64,000 bases of DNA from Ischnura elegans (taxonomy: Eukaryota > Arthropoda > Insecta > Odonata > Coenagrionidae): the NCBI RefSeq assembly GCF_921293095.1, contig NC_060254.1:110136917-110200916 (forward strand), in the 5' to 3' direction. Shown one piece after another: positions 46,901 to 56,900 of the stretch. The position numbers and the translations under genes are program-made. Every line of letters starts with the position of its first letter. The stretch's first letter is position 1. The notes beneath the pieces are model-generated. The model had not been told where the DNA came from. It was given only the letters and a program-made list of their open reading frames with translations, and did not search any database.

Positions 46901-49900
46901 TTCAATTGAAGGCACTCATAGGTGATTCATTAACATCCTAAAACTGTCAATGGACCAGAGTGGAGAAATTTGCAATAATACAATTTGAAAATTGGCGGAC
47001 ATTGGCAAAAAATGGCAGACCTGTATGCGAACTCGTGTGGCTCCTGCAATAATTCTCTAAAATCTTCGGAAAAAGTCATCGCGTGTGAACTTTGCCCACG
47101 TCTGTCTCATCATAAATGTTCAGGCCTCAACGAGCTGATATTAAAAGCAATAACTGATTGCAGAGATATCTCTTGGAAATGTTCCTCTTGTCGTTCAACA
47201 AAGTACATGTTTTCAAGTATGGTGTCAGACATTGAGACGCTGAAACGAGAGATAGTTCTCTTAAAAGACTCTATTCTGACCAAACAACAGAAATCGGTGT
47301 CATTTCCTGATTCAGTGCAAAAAACTGAGGTGACTAAGACCTCTGCATCTCCATCATCTAAAACTACGTTACCTGCCGCTGCTCCCTACGAAAAACCTGT
47401 AACACGCCAAACTTCAGCCAGGAGTCCCAAACAGGAAACGATGTCTTTTAATAAGACATCATTGCAAGCAGCTAAATTCATGGAGCCTACTTCTCATCGT
47501 GAAACTACTTCTCCAATGATGCAAAGGGATAATGGGTCTCCGGATCCATTTCTTTCGTCAAACCAACCGGAGCTGGCAAAGGACCTCAACGCCTCAAATG
47601 CTGTATTCACGCAGGTATCTTATCGGGAAAAACATCGCCGAACGCGGCTATATGGCACGGCCAAAACAGACGCAGCATGTCCTTTAAAAGCTGTGCCAAG
47701 GAAAGCTTACGTCCATGTCTGGAGAATGGATCCAGAGACCGACCCGAGTGCTTTTCACCACACCATACTTTATTCCAAGCTCAGGAAAATTGGGATCAAT
47801 GGCAATGCCTTATCTTGGTTAAAGTCTTATCTCTTAGACCGTAAACAATTAGTGCAGGTAAAGCTCAACCTCAAATCAAACGCTTGTACTTTTAGATCTG
47901 ATGTTGCCTGAACCAATTGTGGTGTACCACAAGGCTCTATATTAGGACCTCTTTTATTCATCATTTTCATAAATGATCTTCACAATAACTTTCCAAACAA
48001 TGAAGTTATATTATATGCGGATGATACATCCACACTGAACATAGGTGACAATTTTCTAGATGCTAGCAGTGCTGCCCGTCAAACCTTAATAACTATGTCC
48101 AAATGGTGCCGGTCAAACAACCTACTTCTTAATGAAAACAAAACATGCTTAATTCATTTTCATAATAAAATAAATCCACCAATTCAAAGCCCTCTTCTCA
48201 GAACAGACTCAAATATCACTATACTTCACTGTGACACCACTAAATTTCTCGGTTTATATCTCAATATGAACCTTGACTGGCAGCCTCACATAACCAAATT
48301 AATCAATAAAATGAATACTGGGATCTACATGATCAGGAAACTTGCCCCAACTACCTCAACTCAGATTCTAAGTCTCATCTACTTTGCCAAAATCCATTCT
48401 TTTTTAGTTTATGGAATTGTATTCTGGGGTAATAATAGCGCTGCAATCAAGGCATTTTCAATACAAAAGAGGGCTATCAAGAGTATGCTAAGGGTCTCAA
48501 TTAGGACCCTAGGAAGACCCCTATTCAAAGAACTTAGAATACTTACTCTCCCCTGTGTTTATATCTTGAACTAGCTGACCCGACAGACTTCGTCCTGTCA
48601 AAAAAATTTGTAATGTGGCAGTGTTTTGTTCCTACCTTTTTTATATTCTTTGCAAAAAATTATCCTGAACAGAACCGTCACCCTGGTAATAATTCGGTGT
48701 GAATTAAAAATAATTAAATAAAACACTATAAGCATTTAAAAGTAAGTAATTTTAATCATGTAAATCATAATTATTAACAAAAAAAAATCAGTTCTATTTT
48801 CATTGTAGTGCTTTGTGATAAACGATGTTTTTTGTTTGATTACCTGGCGCATAGACAAACAAATCTGATGGTTTTCCAATACGGGAACAGGCAACACACA
48901 ATTGACCATGTGAGAAACATGGGTTTTCCAAATTAATACCACAAACACTTAATGATTGCCCCTGGGACTTGTTTATGGTCATAGCAAAAGCAAGCCGCAC
49001 TGGAAACTGTAGTCGTTTAAACTCAAATGGCACATCAGTCGGAATCATTGGGATGCGCGTTATGAGAACATCTTCTCCATTATACTTTTCCTTTCAATAT
49101 AGTTGCTTCTATCACGTTGTTTAGTAGTTTTTTTATCGCTAACCGTGTGCCGTTGCAAAGGCGCGGTTGGTTGATATTTCGCAACATTATAATTACCGAT
49201 CCAACCTTTGATTGAAGATTGTGAGGTGGCAATCCTGGCAAATCCAGCGAGTTTAAAAATTCCGGTGGATAGTTAACTACATCGTCTTGGTTAGTTGCCG
49301 AATCAACTGATTTATATATCCTCGATTCGCCTGTAATTTGTTCTTGAATTTTGAAATTTAATTCATTTACATCAATGTTTTTGGCTGCCAATATAGCTCG
49401 TTCGCTTAACCAATCATGGTTTCTGTAATTTTGAGCAACATCTGGAAATACCTTCTGAATGAGTTCTTCTTTTGATTGAGTTAAATGACAAAAACTTTGA
49501 GGAAAGTTAATGCATCCAGTCAACATGTCAATAGGAAAATTGTCATTACCAATGTCAATGAGTTGTTTAGAGAATATGTTTCCAGATTGGTCATTTTGCA
49601 ACTCAACACGCATATTCTTGCTTAAATGAAATACTTTGACATATTTCCACAAATTGGATGACTTTAGACATACGTTGAGTTCATCAGCTGGCGTTGATCG
49701 TGGAATCACTGGCAATGTTTGACGAAAATCTCCTGCTAATAAAATCATTGCACCACCAAATCGGTTCTGATTGCACCGTAGATCTTTTAAAGTTCTGTTT
49801 AAAGCCTCCAAAAATTTTTTATGTGCCATCGTGCATTCATCCCAAATGATCAATCGACATTGCTGCAAAACCTTTGCCATTGCAGAGTTCTTCGAAATGT

Positions 49901-51553
49901 TGCAGGTTGGAGTTTCATTGCTTTGCATATTTAATGGCAATTTTAGTGCTGAATGGGCTGTTCGACCACCTTCAAGCAAAGTTGCTGCGATTCCTGACGA
50001 AGCGAGTGCAAGTGCAATTTTATTTTGTGAGCGAATTGTTGCTAATATTAATGAAATCAAAAAAGTGTGTCACATGCAATAACTTTTTTTTCATAGGTAG
50101 ATAACAAAACACTGCAAACAAAACAAAAGCACACTCAGTAGAGTACAACAGAAAATCCAAGAAAAACAACACCGGCAAAGGCGGCAAATCGACATTGACA
50201 GTTGTTTTTTTAATTTGTTTTTTTTTTAATCTGATATGACTTGAAGTCAAATCCTTTAAAGCCATACCAATGTTTTATTTTTTTGTCGCCTGCCGAAAGT
50301 AAAACATAAGAAATAATATCGCGAATCCAACCAAGTTGTTATTATTATATTTTGTGACTATTCAATTTGGTCGGGTCCGCGATCACTTTTTTTTAGTTTC
50401 GGAACGCGACATTAAATCCTCCAACGACGTATTCTGTGCTCCAACGCACACACGCACACTGTTATGATAGATATGATTGAATTTGAACTTTGTATAGCGG
50501 TAAGAAAGTGCAAATTTACTTTTTGACGTTAGGAACACACCTACATTTCTTAGATAACAGTGAGTGCTTGTAATTTAATATGAACTTTATATCATAGCAA
50601 TAAAGCTCAAATTGATTCTACGTTTTAGTTAGAAAACGTTTGTATGTGAAAAAGAAAAGGGCTGTTTTTAGGGTTTTCCCGGCAATTATTCGATTTTTTC
50701 TCGCCGTAAGAACCATCCTTGGACTTCAACGAACATTTTAAAAAAAGAATTGGCCAAATTGGTCCAGGCGTTGTTGAGTTATGCGCTTACCAACACATTT
50801 TGCGATTCATTTTTATATATAAGATTGCTGTACTTTTGTGAGAAACAATAGGCACCTGTTTATGCCCAACTCGTCAATCCATAACCACGGGGCCCGTGGT
50901 AAAGACAATGTCCATCTGAATAATCAGCCTTTTAATGTAAGCAGAAAAGGTTCTCACCACTCAGCCTCTATGGTTTATAATAAAGTTCCAAATCCAATAA
51001 AATGTGCAGTGAGTGATAATACTTTAAAAAATAAGCTAAAAGAACTGCTACTTAAGAAATGCCATTATAGCATTGATGAGTATCTTAATGACAAATTAAT
51101 ATAATTATGTATGTATTTAACTGCTTATCATTTCTTTGTAATTTCTATGTAACTTTTGTATAAACTTTTCTTCCTTTCTTGACTAAATCCTATGTTATAT
51201 TTGTATAGCCAACAGGAAATTAAATATTATTATTATTATTAAATTACTCCATTAGTTTTAGCTTATTCCAGGATTGAGCCATAGTGGATACGGTATGGTA
51301 TAACTATGGTGGAAGTTCACTGTTAACTTCTTTATATTCCAGATTAACACCACAAGATTTAGATGGAACCCCAGTTAATCTGCGATATGTGAAATTCCAA
51401 AATGTGCAAAATATTCAGCTCTTCATTCGGGATAACCAAGGTGGTGGCGAGGTCACTGCCATAGACCATTTGGTGATTGTTGGATCGCCAATATCAACTA
51501 CCAATATGTCAGAATTCAAACGTGTTGCCGGCAGGAAAGGAGAGAGCCATTGA
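43879..51553 (+). CDS. TXNL1: Thioredoxin-like protein 1 (TXNL1), six exons, complete
   Basis: Exons are 43879-43976, 44049-44205, 44321-44431, 44883-45005, 45389-45549 and 51343-51553. All five introns have GT-AG ends and compatible phases (2,0,0,0,2). The spliced frame is 861 nt including the stop, giving 286 residues, close to the roughly 289 of vertebrate TXNL1. The first ~105 residues form a thioredoxin fold with the redox motif WCGPC encoded across the exon 1/2 junction, the DVDKC segment and the cis-proline loop AMPTF. Exons 4-6 encode the PITH domain (CECLNESDE, YVKFQNVQNIQLFIRDNQG) and end in the family-typical GESH terminus. TXNL1 is known as a cytosolic/nuclear thioredoxin that associates with the 26S proteasome; that role is from the family, not from this sequence. 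The start codon has a favourable context (AAACAATGG). Intron 5 is swollen by a LINE and a Helitron. Confidence 0.95.
44049..44205 (+). CDS. TXNL1: TXNL1 exon 2 (thioredoxin active site)
   Basis: The exon opens with the last base of Trp and then CGPC, the redox dithiol. It continues through a segment with VDVDKC and ends at FILFRNK. Acceptor ACTATAG, donor GTAAGG. Both catalytic cysteines and the proline of the AMPTF loop are present, so the reductase site looks intact. Confidence 0.93.
44321..44431 (+). CDS. TXNL1: TXNL1 exon 3 (end of thioredoxin fold and linker)
   Basis: It encodes 37 residues from TKVDRIQGSDEVAL to GVQGH. The acidic linker GEEAEDDAG joins the thioredoxin domain to the PITH domain, as in other TXNL1 proteins. 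Acceptor CTGTCGTAG, donor GTGAGT. Confidence 0.9.
44883..45005 (+). CDS. TXNL1: TXNL1 exon 4 (start of PITH domain)
   Basis: It encodes 41 residues beginning MDLTTFI and containing CECLNESDEHPF, the most conserved start of the PITH domain, and ends at ESDVDEQ. Acceptor AAATGCAG, donor GTAAAT. An alternative start at its internal Met is unlikely because exons 1-3 join in frame. Confidence 0.92.
45389..45549 (+). CDS. TXNL1: TXNL1 exon 5 (PITH domain core)
   Basis: It encodes LIISISFTQSVKVHSL through KTIKIFINQPRTLDFDMAD to PVQEI and two bases of Glu. This is the beta-rich core of the PITH domain. Acceptor CATTCCAG, donor GTAAGT. The following intron is about 5.8 kb, far larger than the others (72 to about 450 bases), because of transposon insertions. 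Confidence 0.92.
45801..46025. repeat. Foldback element FB6 in TXNL1 intron 5
   Basis: The left arm (about 45801-45894, with GTTGATGAACCCTTCTCGGG and GTCAGGATGGACAT) is matched in inverted orientation by the right arm (about 45917-46025, ending TCCCGAGAAGAGTTCATCAAC). Arms are imperfect with a ~20-base spacer. The left arm contains CCAACGTTTCGATAGCC. Open frames across it are by-products of the palindrome and no protein is claimed. Confidence 0.7.
46985..47911 (+). pseudogene. LINE ORF1 (PHD-type zinc finger) fused in frame to part of reverse transcriptase
   Basis: The open frame is 308 codons. Residues 18-69 form a PHD-like zinc finger (C18-x2-C21, C34-x2-C37, His42/His43-C45, C66-x2-C69). 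A ~130-residue Ser/Thr/Pro-rich linker follows, then a basic stretch. From about residue 260 the sequence switches to a reverse transcriptase fragment (HTILYSKLRKIGINGNAL, WLKSYLLDRKQ). The endonuclease and N-terminal RT expected between ORF1 and this point are missing, so an internal deletion joined the two. TGA at 47909-47911 interrupts the RT just before GVPQGSILGPLLF, which follows in the same frame. It is a dead copy. Confidence 0.75.
47912..48570 (+). pseudogene. Reverse transcriptase domain of the same LINE, up to the Helitron junction
   Basis: After the in-frame TGA the same frame continues with GVPQGSILGPLLFIIFINDL, the catalytic YADD box near 48015-48026, the SKWCRSNNLLLNENKT segment and the KFLGLYLNMNLDW motif of the RT/thumb region. 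The frame is cut at 48570, between the second and third base of a codon, by the Helitron; the apparent stop just beyond belongs to the Helitron. The order of motifs matches jockey/CR1-like LINEs; I would not go beyond that. Confidence 0.8.
48571..50824 (-). mobile_element. Helitron, 2254 bp, internally deleted, both ends present
   Basis: Read on the - strand the element starts with TCTTATATATAAAAATGAAT (5' TC rule) at 50824 and ends GGGTCAGCTAG at 48571 (3' CTRR rule). A hairpin with stem GACAG/CTGTC (48582-48599) lies just inside the 3' end. The flanking bases are A and T, the standard Helitron target, and there is no target duplication. Inside is a PIF1-type helicase pseudogene. The Rep nuclease and the helicase N-terminus are absent. 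The insertion splits a LINE inside TXNL1 intron 5. Confidence 0.88.
48797..50066 (-). pseudogene. Helitron PIF1-like helicase, truncated and frameshifted
   Basis: The main open frame (50060-49080) starts one step after Walker A: TFLISLILATIR is readable but the GxGGxGKT part is gone, and a stop lies two codons before it. Then come ALASSGIAATLLEGGRTAHS, the Walker B-like WDECTMAHK, GDFRQTLPVIPRS and a motif V region with NGTRLAIK. At about 49083 a single extra base shifts the frame. The second frame (49048-48800) has FPVRLAFAMTINKSQGQS, the conserved motif VI region, and ACSRIG. These are the family marks of the helicase half of Helitron Rep-Hel proteins, which unwinds donor DNA during rolling-circle transposition. 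Confidence 0.88.
50825..51104 (+). pseudogene. C-terminal end of the split LINE RT protein
   Basis: The frame resumes directly at 50825 (third base of the codon interrupted at 48570) with Cys-Cys-Thr-Phe-Val and continues RNNRHLFMPNSS, then a segment with YNKVPNPIK and LKNKLKELLLKKCHYSIDEY, to a TAA at 51102-51104. The pattern VYNKLP..IK..L.L..FK..LK..L is usual at the end of LINE ORF2. A shorter open frame begins at the Met at 50838. Confidence 0.7.
51343..51553 (+). CDS. TXNL1: TXNL1 exon 6 (C-terminal end, stop)
   Basis: It completes the Glu codon and encodes LTPQDLDGTPVNLRYV, QNVQNIQLFIRDNQG, a V-x-I-x-G-x-P-x-x-x-T-N-M segment and the terminal KGESH followed by TGA. The acceptor is TATATTCCAG. 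An AATAAA hexamer at 51834-51839 lies 281 bases after the stop and is the best poly(A) signal candidate. Confidence 0.93.
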
Positions 51554-51833
51554 TCGACTCGGATGACGTGACGTTAGGCGAGAGGAGATGGACGAGGTTG
51601 AGTGGATAGGCACTGGAATCAATTGCTGCTGGATTTTTCCTATTTTGGTGAATGCTTGCTCTGAGCGAGTGTGAGCCTATCATGTTGCTCATCGTAAAAC
51701 TTTTGTGCTCTTTCCTCTGCTGGTTCATGCTAAGAAAAAGGATCCCGAGTGCACTTTCCAAGATAAGACTTACTTCTGGGATGCAAGGAACAAGTGGGTG
51801 TAACATTTCAAAATAACATAACTGATTCAACTC

Positions 51834-51839
51834 AATAAA
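51834..51839 (+). terminator. Candidate poly(A) signal of TXNL1
   Basis: This is the first AATAAA on the sense strand after the TXNL1 stop at 51553. It implies a 3' UTR of about 300 bases and cleavage near 51850-51865. It is inferred from the hexamer alone. Confidence 0.5.
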
Positions 51840-53701
51840 AAGGTATTGACTCATCTCTCATTGTGTTACTTATCTTCACTTTTCCCTCGCTGAAATACAT
51901 GCTTGTGTAGTGTCCTTTATTGTCCATTTGTTTAATTTTCAACCGTGATGTCAAGTACTGGTTGATTTGGTACTTGTGCTTCGCATTTAAGCTGGATATG
52001 TACAAAGAAATACTACAATGAAACTGTAAACCTTATTCAGCCCACTCAAGCATGCATTTCATGAGTATGAACTTTATAAGAGTGAGGAAACACACTTTTT
52101 TTTATCCTTTTGTACAGATGATATTTTCACAAAACATGTAATTAGAATTACACCTTCAAGTTCCTATAACCACTCAGCCTCAATTGCTGTAAATTGTACG
52201 AAAAAAGTTGTTGGCATTCAAAATGAATATGATAACTTCCACCCAATTAAACCTTCCAAATTATTGAAAAAAATAAATTTATCGCATTTCCAGAATTCTC
52301 TGTGGTCATTTATCCCTAAATATTTATTTCCCTAGCTAGCATAACTGCGTCATCTTTTGAAGGACAACCAAATTCCAAAATGTTCACCAACTGGTTCATT
52401 AAATGACAGCATAAGTGGCAAATGTACATTAAAATACCAGTAATTTAAAAATAGCTATCCATTTACACTTGTCGCTTTATAAGTTGGTAGTAAATATTGA
52501 TGTTCTTTACTTTACCTGATAAAAATATCTGATGATTCAACAGCCGAAATCAAGTACATAAGTATCTGATTTGTACCCGGTAAAAAAAGTCTCGAGACCA
52601 TCCATCCCTAATAGGTAATATGTACTGCAATTATAGCCACAATGTTTACCGAGGTCAACTTCTTCATTATGAAACTATGTACTAAATTTTATTGCAAATT
52701 GACCATACTTGTAGCAATGGCCCATGTAAAAGTAATTCTGCACACTTATTTACATGAATTAGAGCTGTTTGGATTGCCAGTTTATGCAAATGACAAACAG
52801 TCTGTGATTGTTACCCTTGAAGGACAATACTCTCTTGACTCTTTTAACAGGTAAGACAGTGAGGTGTGTGCAGCATCTATGTATCCGCTGAACAGGACTG
52901 CGGTGCGACACTACTAGGCATAGCTACATTTTGGTAAAAAGTTTGTCTATGTGTAAAATTTGAGCAAATTTTGGTCATAAGAGCTGTGACTTCATACCCA
53001 GAAATGATAGTCATCTCTCTCTTTTTAAATTAATTACCGCAACCAGACCTATTGACCAAACTCTGTATTTAACCATTCTCCTCGTTTTTTTTAATATCCA
53101 TTCTCATTCCCACGGTGAGTTTTGATTGGTTGAAATGAAATATTTACCAAAACTTCGAAAAATAAGGCACACCCAATGCACGTTACCTAGATTAATTTTC
53201 ATGAAATTACTGAATAATGTAATTGGCTAGCAATAAATACCAAGTAAAATTGATAACACAACTATAATCAATGAGGAATGTAGTGGGGGAATTTGTATAA
53301 ATAGGATGACATAATAAATAACCAAATACTTTTTAAAACTTATATTGAAAATCTCCTTTGATTTTAATGATACTCTGTCCAGTTTCAGGGTGACCTCCAT
53401 TTTACTATCCATAGTTGATTCAGATGGACCCATTCACTTAAATTTAAGGCAGATAAGTTTCAAGTATAAAATGTGACAAAATTTATGATGATGAAAATTG
53501 TTCTTTCAAACGCTCTCCTGTACCATGGGAAATGATATCATTTATTAGCTTGTATGCATGGATGTCTGATTTGCAACTAACTCCCCTCAATTCAACAGGA
53601 AATATCAAACCACACTGAGGTATACCTCACACACAAATTAGCATATATACATTCTTAAAACAGCTAAAAAGATTTCAATATGAAATCAACATTAGCCTTT
53701 G
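51840..53701. other. Intergenic gap between convergent TXNL1 and MTPAP
   Basis: AT-rich DNA with no recognisable gene or strong repeat. TXNL1 transcription should end near 51860 and MTPAP, arriving from the right, near or below 53541, so the true gap between transcripts is about 1.7 kb. Confidence 0.5.
53541..53546 (-). terminator. Candidate poly(A) signal of MTPAP
   Basis: On the - strand this reads AATAAA, 156 bases after the MTPAP stop codon at 53702. It is the nearest clear hexamer I noticed. Another lies further on near 53234. Confidence 0.4.
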
Positions 53702-53943
53702 CTACCTCTTCCTTCCCTTGTGAGCACCTCTTGTAACACTGTGAGAAGCTCTGGAATCATCTCTTTCCGTATCTTCGAAGAGATCTGTCACCCTCACCAG
53801 GCGGCCTTTGGCATTTATTTTCATGGCAGTACCAACACTCAGTCTATTATCCTTAACCTTAGCATTGCTAGGGCTTAGTAAATCCATCAGTCCCCATGAT
53901 AATGCTCCATCGCTGGCACTCTTCAAAGCACTGTGACTTGTTC
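53702..53943 (-). CDS. MTPAP: MTPAP terminal exon
   Basis: It begins with two bases of an Arg codon then TSHSALKSASDGALSWGLMD, LLSPSNAKVKDNRLSVGTAM, and ends in a basic tail RGAHKGRKR and a stop. WGLMDLLSPS corresponds to the WGL..LL.PS segment near the end of the animal family. The acceptor is TTGGAAG, preceded by a pyrimidine-rich run; phase supports it. Confidence 0.8.
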
Positions 53944-56900
53944 CTTCCAATGACACAAGAAACAAGTAGAATAAGTTTGGTGATAAAATATACCTCCTTA
54001 ACTAATGTACGTATACCACGGCCGCTATTCTGAATGGAGGGGTCATAATCTGAGTGGGTCTTGTTTCCATTCCACCTGATCATAGCGCAGTTTGATAATC
54101 TGAACACAGCTGGGCAATGAATAGCTCCAGAAAATAACCCAGGAATTTATAGCACACGCTAATTGGAACATCTGCCTTTTCCAGTATGAAAAACTTTTGT
54201 AACAGTTTCTGCAGCCAACGAGAAGTCAGCTTACATAACACTTGTAGCAGATATAACTTTCTATGATAAAGCATTCTTTGCCACGAATGTTAAATGGTAT
54301 AATTTACCTTTTAAAACATGAATAGAAACAATAATACATTATACAAGATATAATTATGTCAGCCCTATTCTCAAATCAAATACTCCATACCATCCTATGG
54401 CCAGCAGTGTTTACCTTTTCTACTTCATCTGTTGACATAACCAACGACTTGTGCATGTTATGATTAAATATCAGTTGTTTATTGTGTATCTTCTTGAGAA
54501 TTCCATCTAGTTTCCGTTAATAAGTTCAATACATATGTCCTCCTCGAAAATTGCAATAACTCTCGGAGTGAATTGTGAAAAGTATCATTGTCTCAACTAA
54601 TGCTTAAGTGCAAGTTGTGGCGTGTACTTAGTCAAAATTTTAATTATCAACCAACTATGCAGAAACAGCTCAGAACATGTGAATCTAACGCTAGTGAAAC
54701 ATGTGAAAAGTACTTTAGTTTAATCTCTTGATGAATGTATTCATGTAAGCTGAGTCAAGTATGCTCCCTGAATATTGTAATAAACTCTCAACTGTGCCGA
54801 TAAATTGAATCTTAATTGCGTGAAAAACTATTTTAATTAGAGGCAACAATTTTTATGGTAGACCTCATGATGGATATTACATTTAACTTGTGAGTGGAAA
54901 CTTCATCGTTATTCCGAGTAATCCTTTGTTATAAGTCAAGTGTACTACACGTCAACTGCTTTTAAAATATTTCATCAGCTTAATAGAAAGTAACGAATCT
55001 TGTGTGGAAAAGAATTGCTTAAAGTATGTATTTATATAAACAGTTGACTTAAGCATTCAAACAGCTGATCACATTAATGCACTGCTTGTTTACATTTAAA
55101 GTTATGATGATTATATTACTCGGCAGGAACCTGTATAACTTAGTGAACACAAGCTTGGAAGAATCCAAGAATTCAACTGAGAGCCAATATTCAGTTTGTT
55201 TCACTGCAAATTAAATATTGCATTACTTTAAATGTAGTACCTACAAATGCATTTTGGAAATTATTGCTATTTGTAATAATCCTTTGCATTAACTGTTACA
55301 TATTATTTATTTTCATTATTGTAATATTAATAAAGCTTTGAGTTTATGCCCACATATAAATCTCTAGCAAGCAAAACATTCTCCATGTTCGCTATGATAA
55401 TTTCATTTTAATCATATTGATTTTATTTTAATTAATAGCTAATTTTTCAATTTCCAAGTACGTCATTTGGTTAACACAAGTTTTGAAAAACACTTGACCA
55501 TCACTTAGCACAGATTATTTTAAGTCGCAATACAGATTGCTTTATTGTGAGATTAGACAATTAATTTCGACCAAAGCAGTAGCATTGCCCAATAGCCACC
55601 CAGAATATCACATTGTGACCACATTACTGAAAATCTGGAGAATCATGACTTGTGGTGGAATCTCAGCCATAATTACTCTGTTCAGGATACTGCATTGTGA
55701 CTGGAACATAATATGTAGTATGAAGATTAAGACTTCTCTCTAAATATTGGCAAATAGTGCAGCCATAATCCCATTCAGAATAGCAGCCCAGATGTCTAAC
55801 GATATGCTACATAACTTCATTAAAATAGATCCATAAACATTGCATTCATAATTAAAAATAAGGGGAAAGCTGAGCTGAAAAGTTCTGAAGCATAGAAGTA
55901 CCTATGTATGTAGTTTTCGGCAGTTTACTTAAATCACCCAATGATTGCACACAATACTTTCAAATACTCAGAATCAAAAAATTATTTTTGACATTCAAAA
56001 ACATCTAACAATAAGTACATATCTACTTCATTAACTTTAATCATCCAACAAAAAAGGAATATCTGTTGGTCCTTTGTATTAATCTAGAATGCTAAACAAA
56101 TTAAGCTGAAAATCTTCCAGATAATGGGATCGTATTAAAAATCTTGCATATTTTTTAAGGGTCTGGGGGGGCACGAGCCCCCTTACTGCCTATGATCCTA
56201 ACCATTCTCCATTTGATTATTAACACATGCAAGACTAAGTTTCAATAACATAACTAGGTATTAAAGAAAATAACCAAAACAACAGCAGTCTATACATACT
56301 TGTGGAGTGAACTTCTTGAGCCTCATCATCAGAGAGGGCCAGCATCTCTTCCATCAACCACGCTGCACTTCGCATCTCAATTCGGAGTCGCTCCAGCTCT
56401 TGCCCGTTGACATTTTTACTCACATTCAGCATTCTCTCCAAAGGATTCTCCACATAGAGAGGAGAAGCATCTGGTTTCACGATGCCAACCCCAGAGTTGT
56501 CACCATGGCCTTTGGCCAGAGACAGACCTCTCCCTTCAAAATTAAACGAAGCGTAGAACTGGAAGAAACCAAACAGGAGAGCGTGAAGGGATTCCGTGTT
56601 CTCCGATGGCTTGACTCGCGAGATGTCACGGAGAAAAGTGCAATTGACTCCATCATCAGAGACTCGACGGTCACCAGGAGCTGTGAAAGATCAATTACCA
56701 TCAAGGAAATCTGTTTTCCCTCAGCACCAAAAAACAAACAAAGGAAACGCAAACAAACAGCTCACCAGCCATGGAGATGAGCGTGGTGAGGGAGGGCAGC
56801 ACAGGATGAGGTTTGCAGCACTGCAGATAATGCAACACCAACAACGTCAACGTGAAGTTCGTGATGAATGGGCCAGGGGTCGCACTGGTTAGGCGAACTG

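Larger units (their letters stand above)
46960..51242 (+). mobile_element. Non-LTR retrotransposon remnant in TXNL1 intron 5, split by a Helitron
   Basis: The remnant runs in the sense direction of TXNL1. Its left part holds a PHD-finger ORF1 fused to reverse transcriptase (46985-48570). Its right part (50825-51103) holds the C-terminal tail of the RT protein, a ~120-base 3' UTR, and a terminal (ATT)n run at 51224-51241, typical of LINE clades that end in microsatellites rather than poly(A). The Helitron at 48571-50824 separates the two. Without it the remnant is only about 2 kb, so it is internally deleted. The left boundary is approximate; no target duplication was found by eye. Confidence 0.75.

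Noticed and set aside
48590-48800. Host sequence between LINE and helicase
   Set aside because: It lies inside the Helitron ends and is its 3' non-coding region.
56307-56780. 157-codon + strand frame
   Set aside because: Shadow of two MTPAP exons read on the wrong strand.
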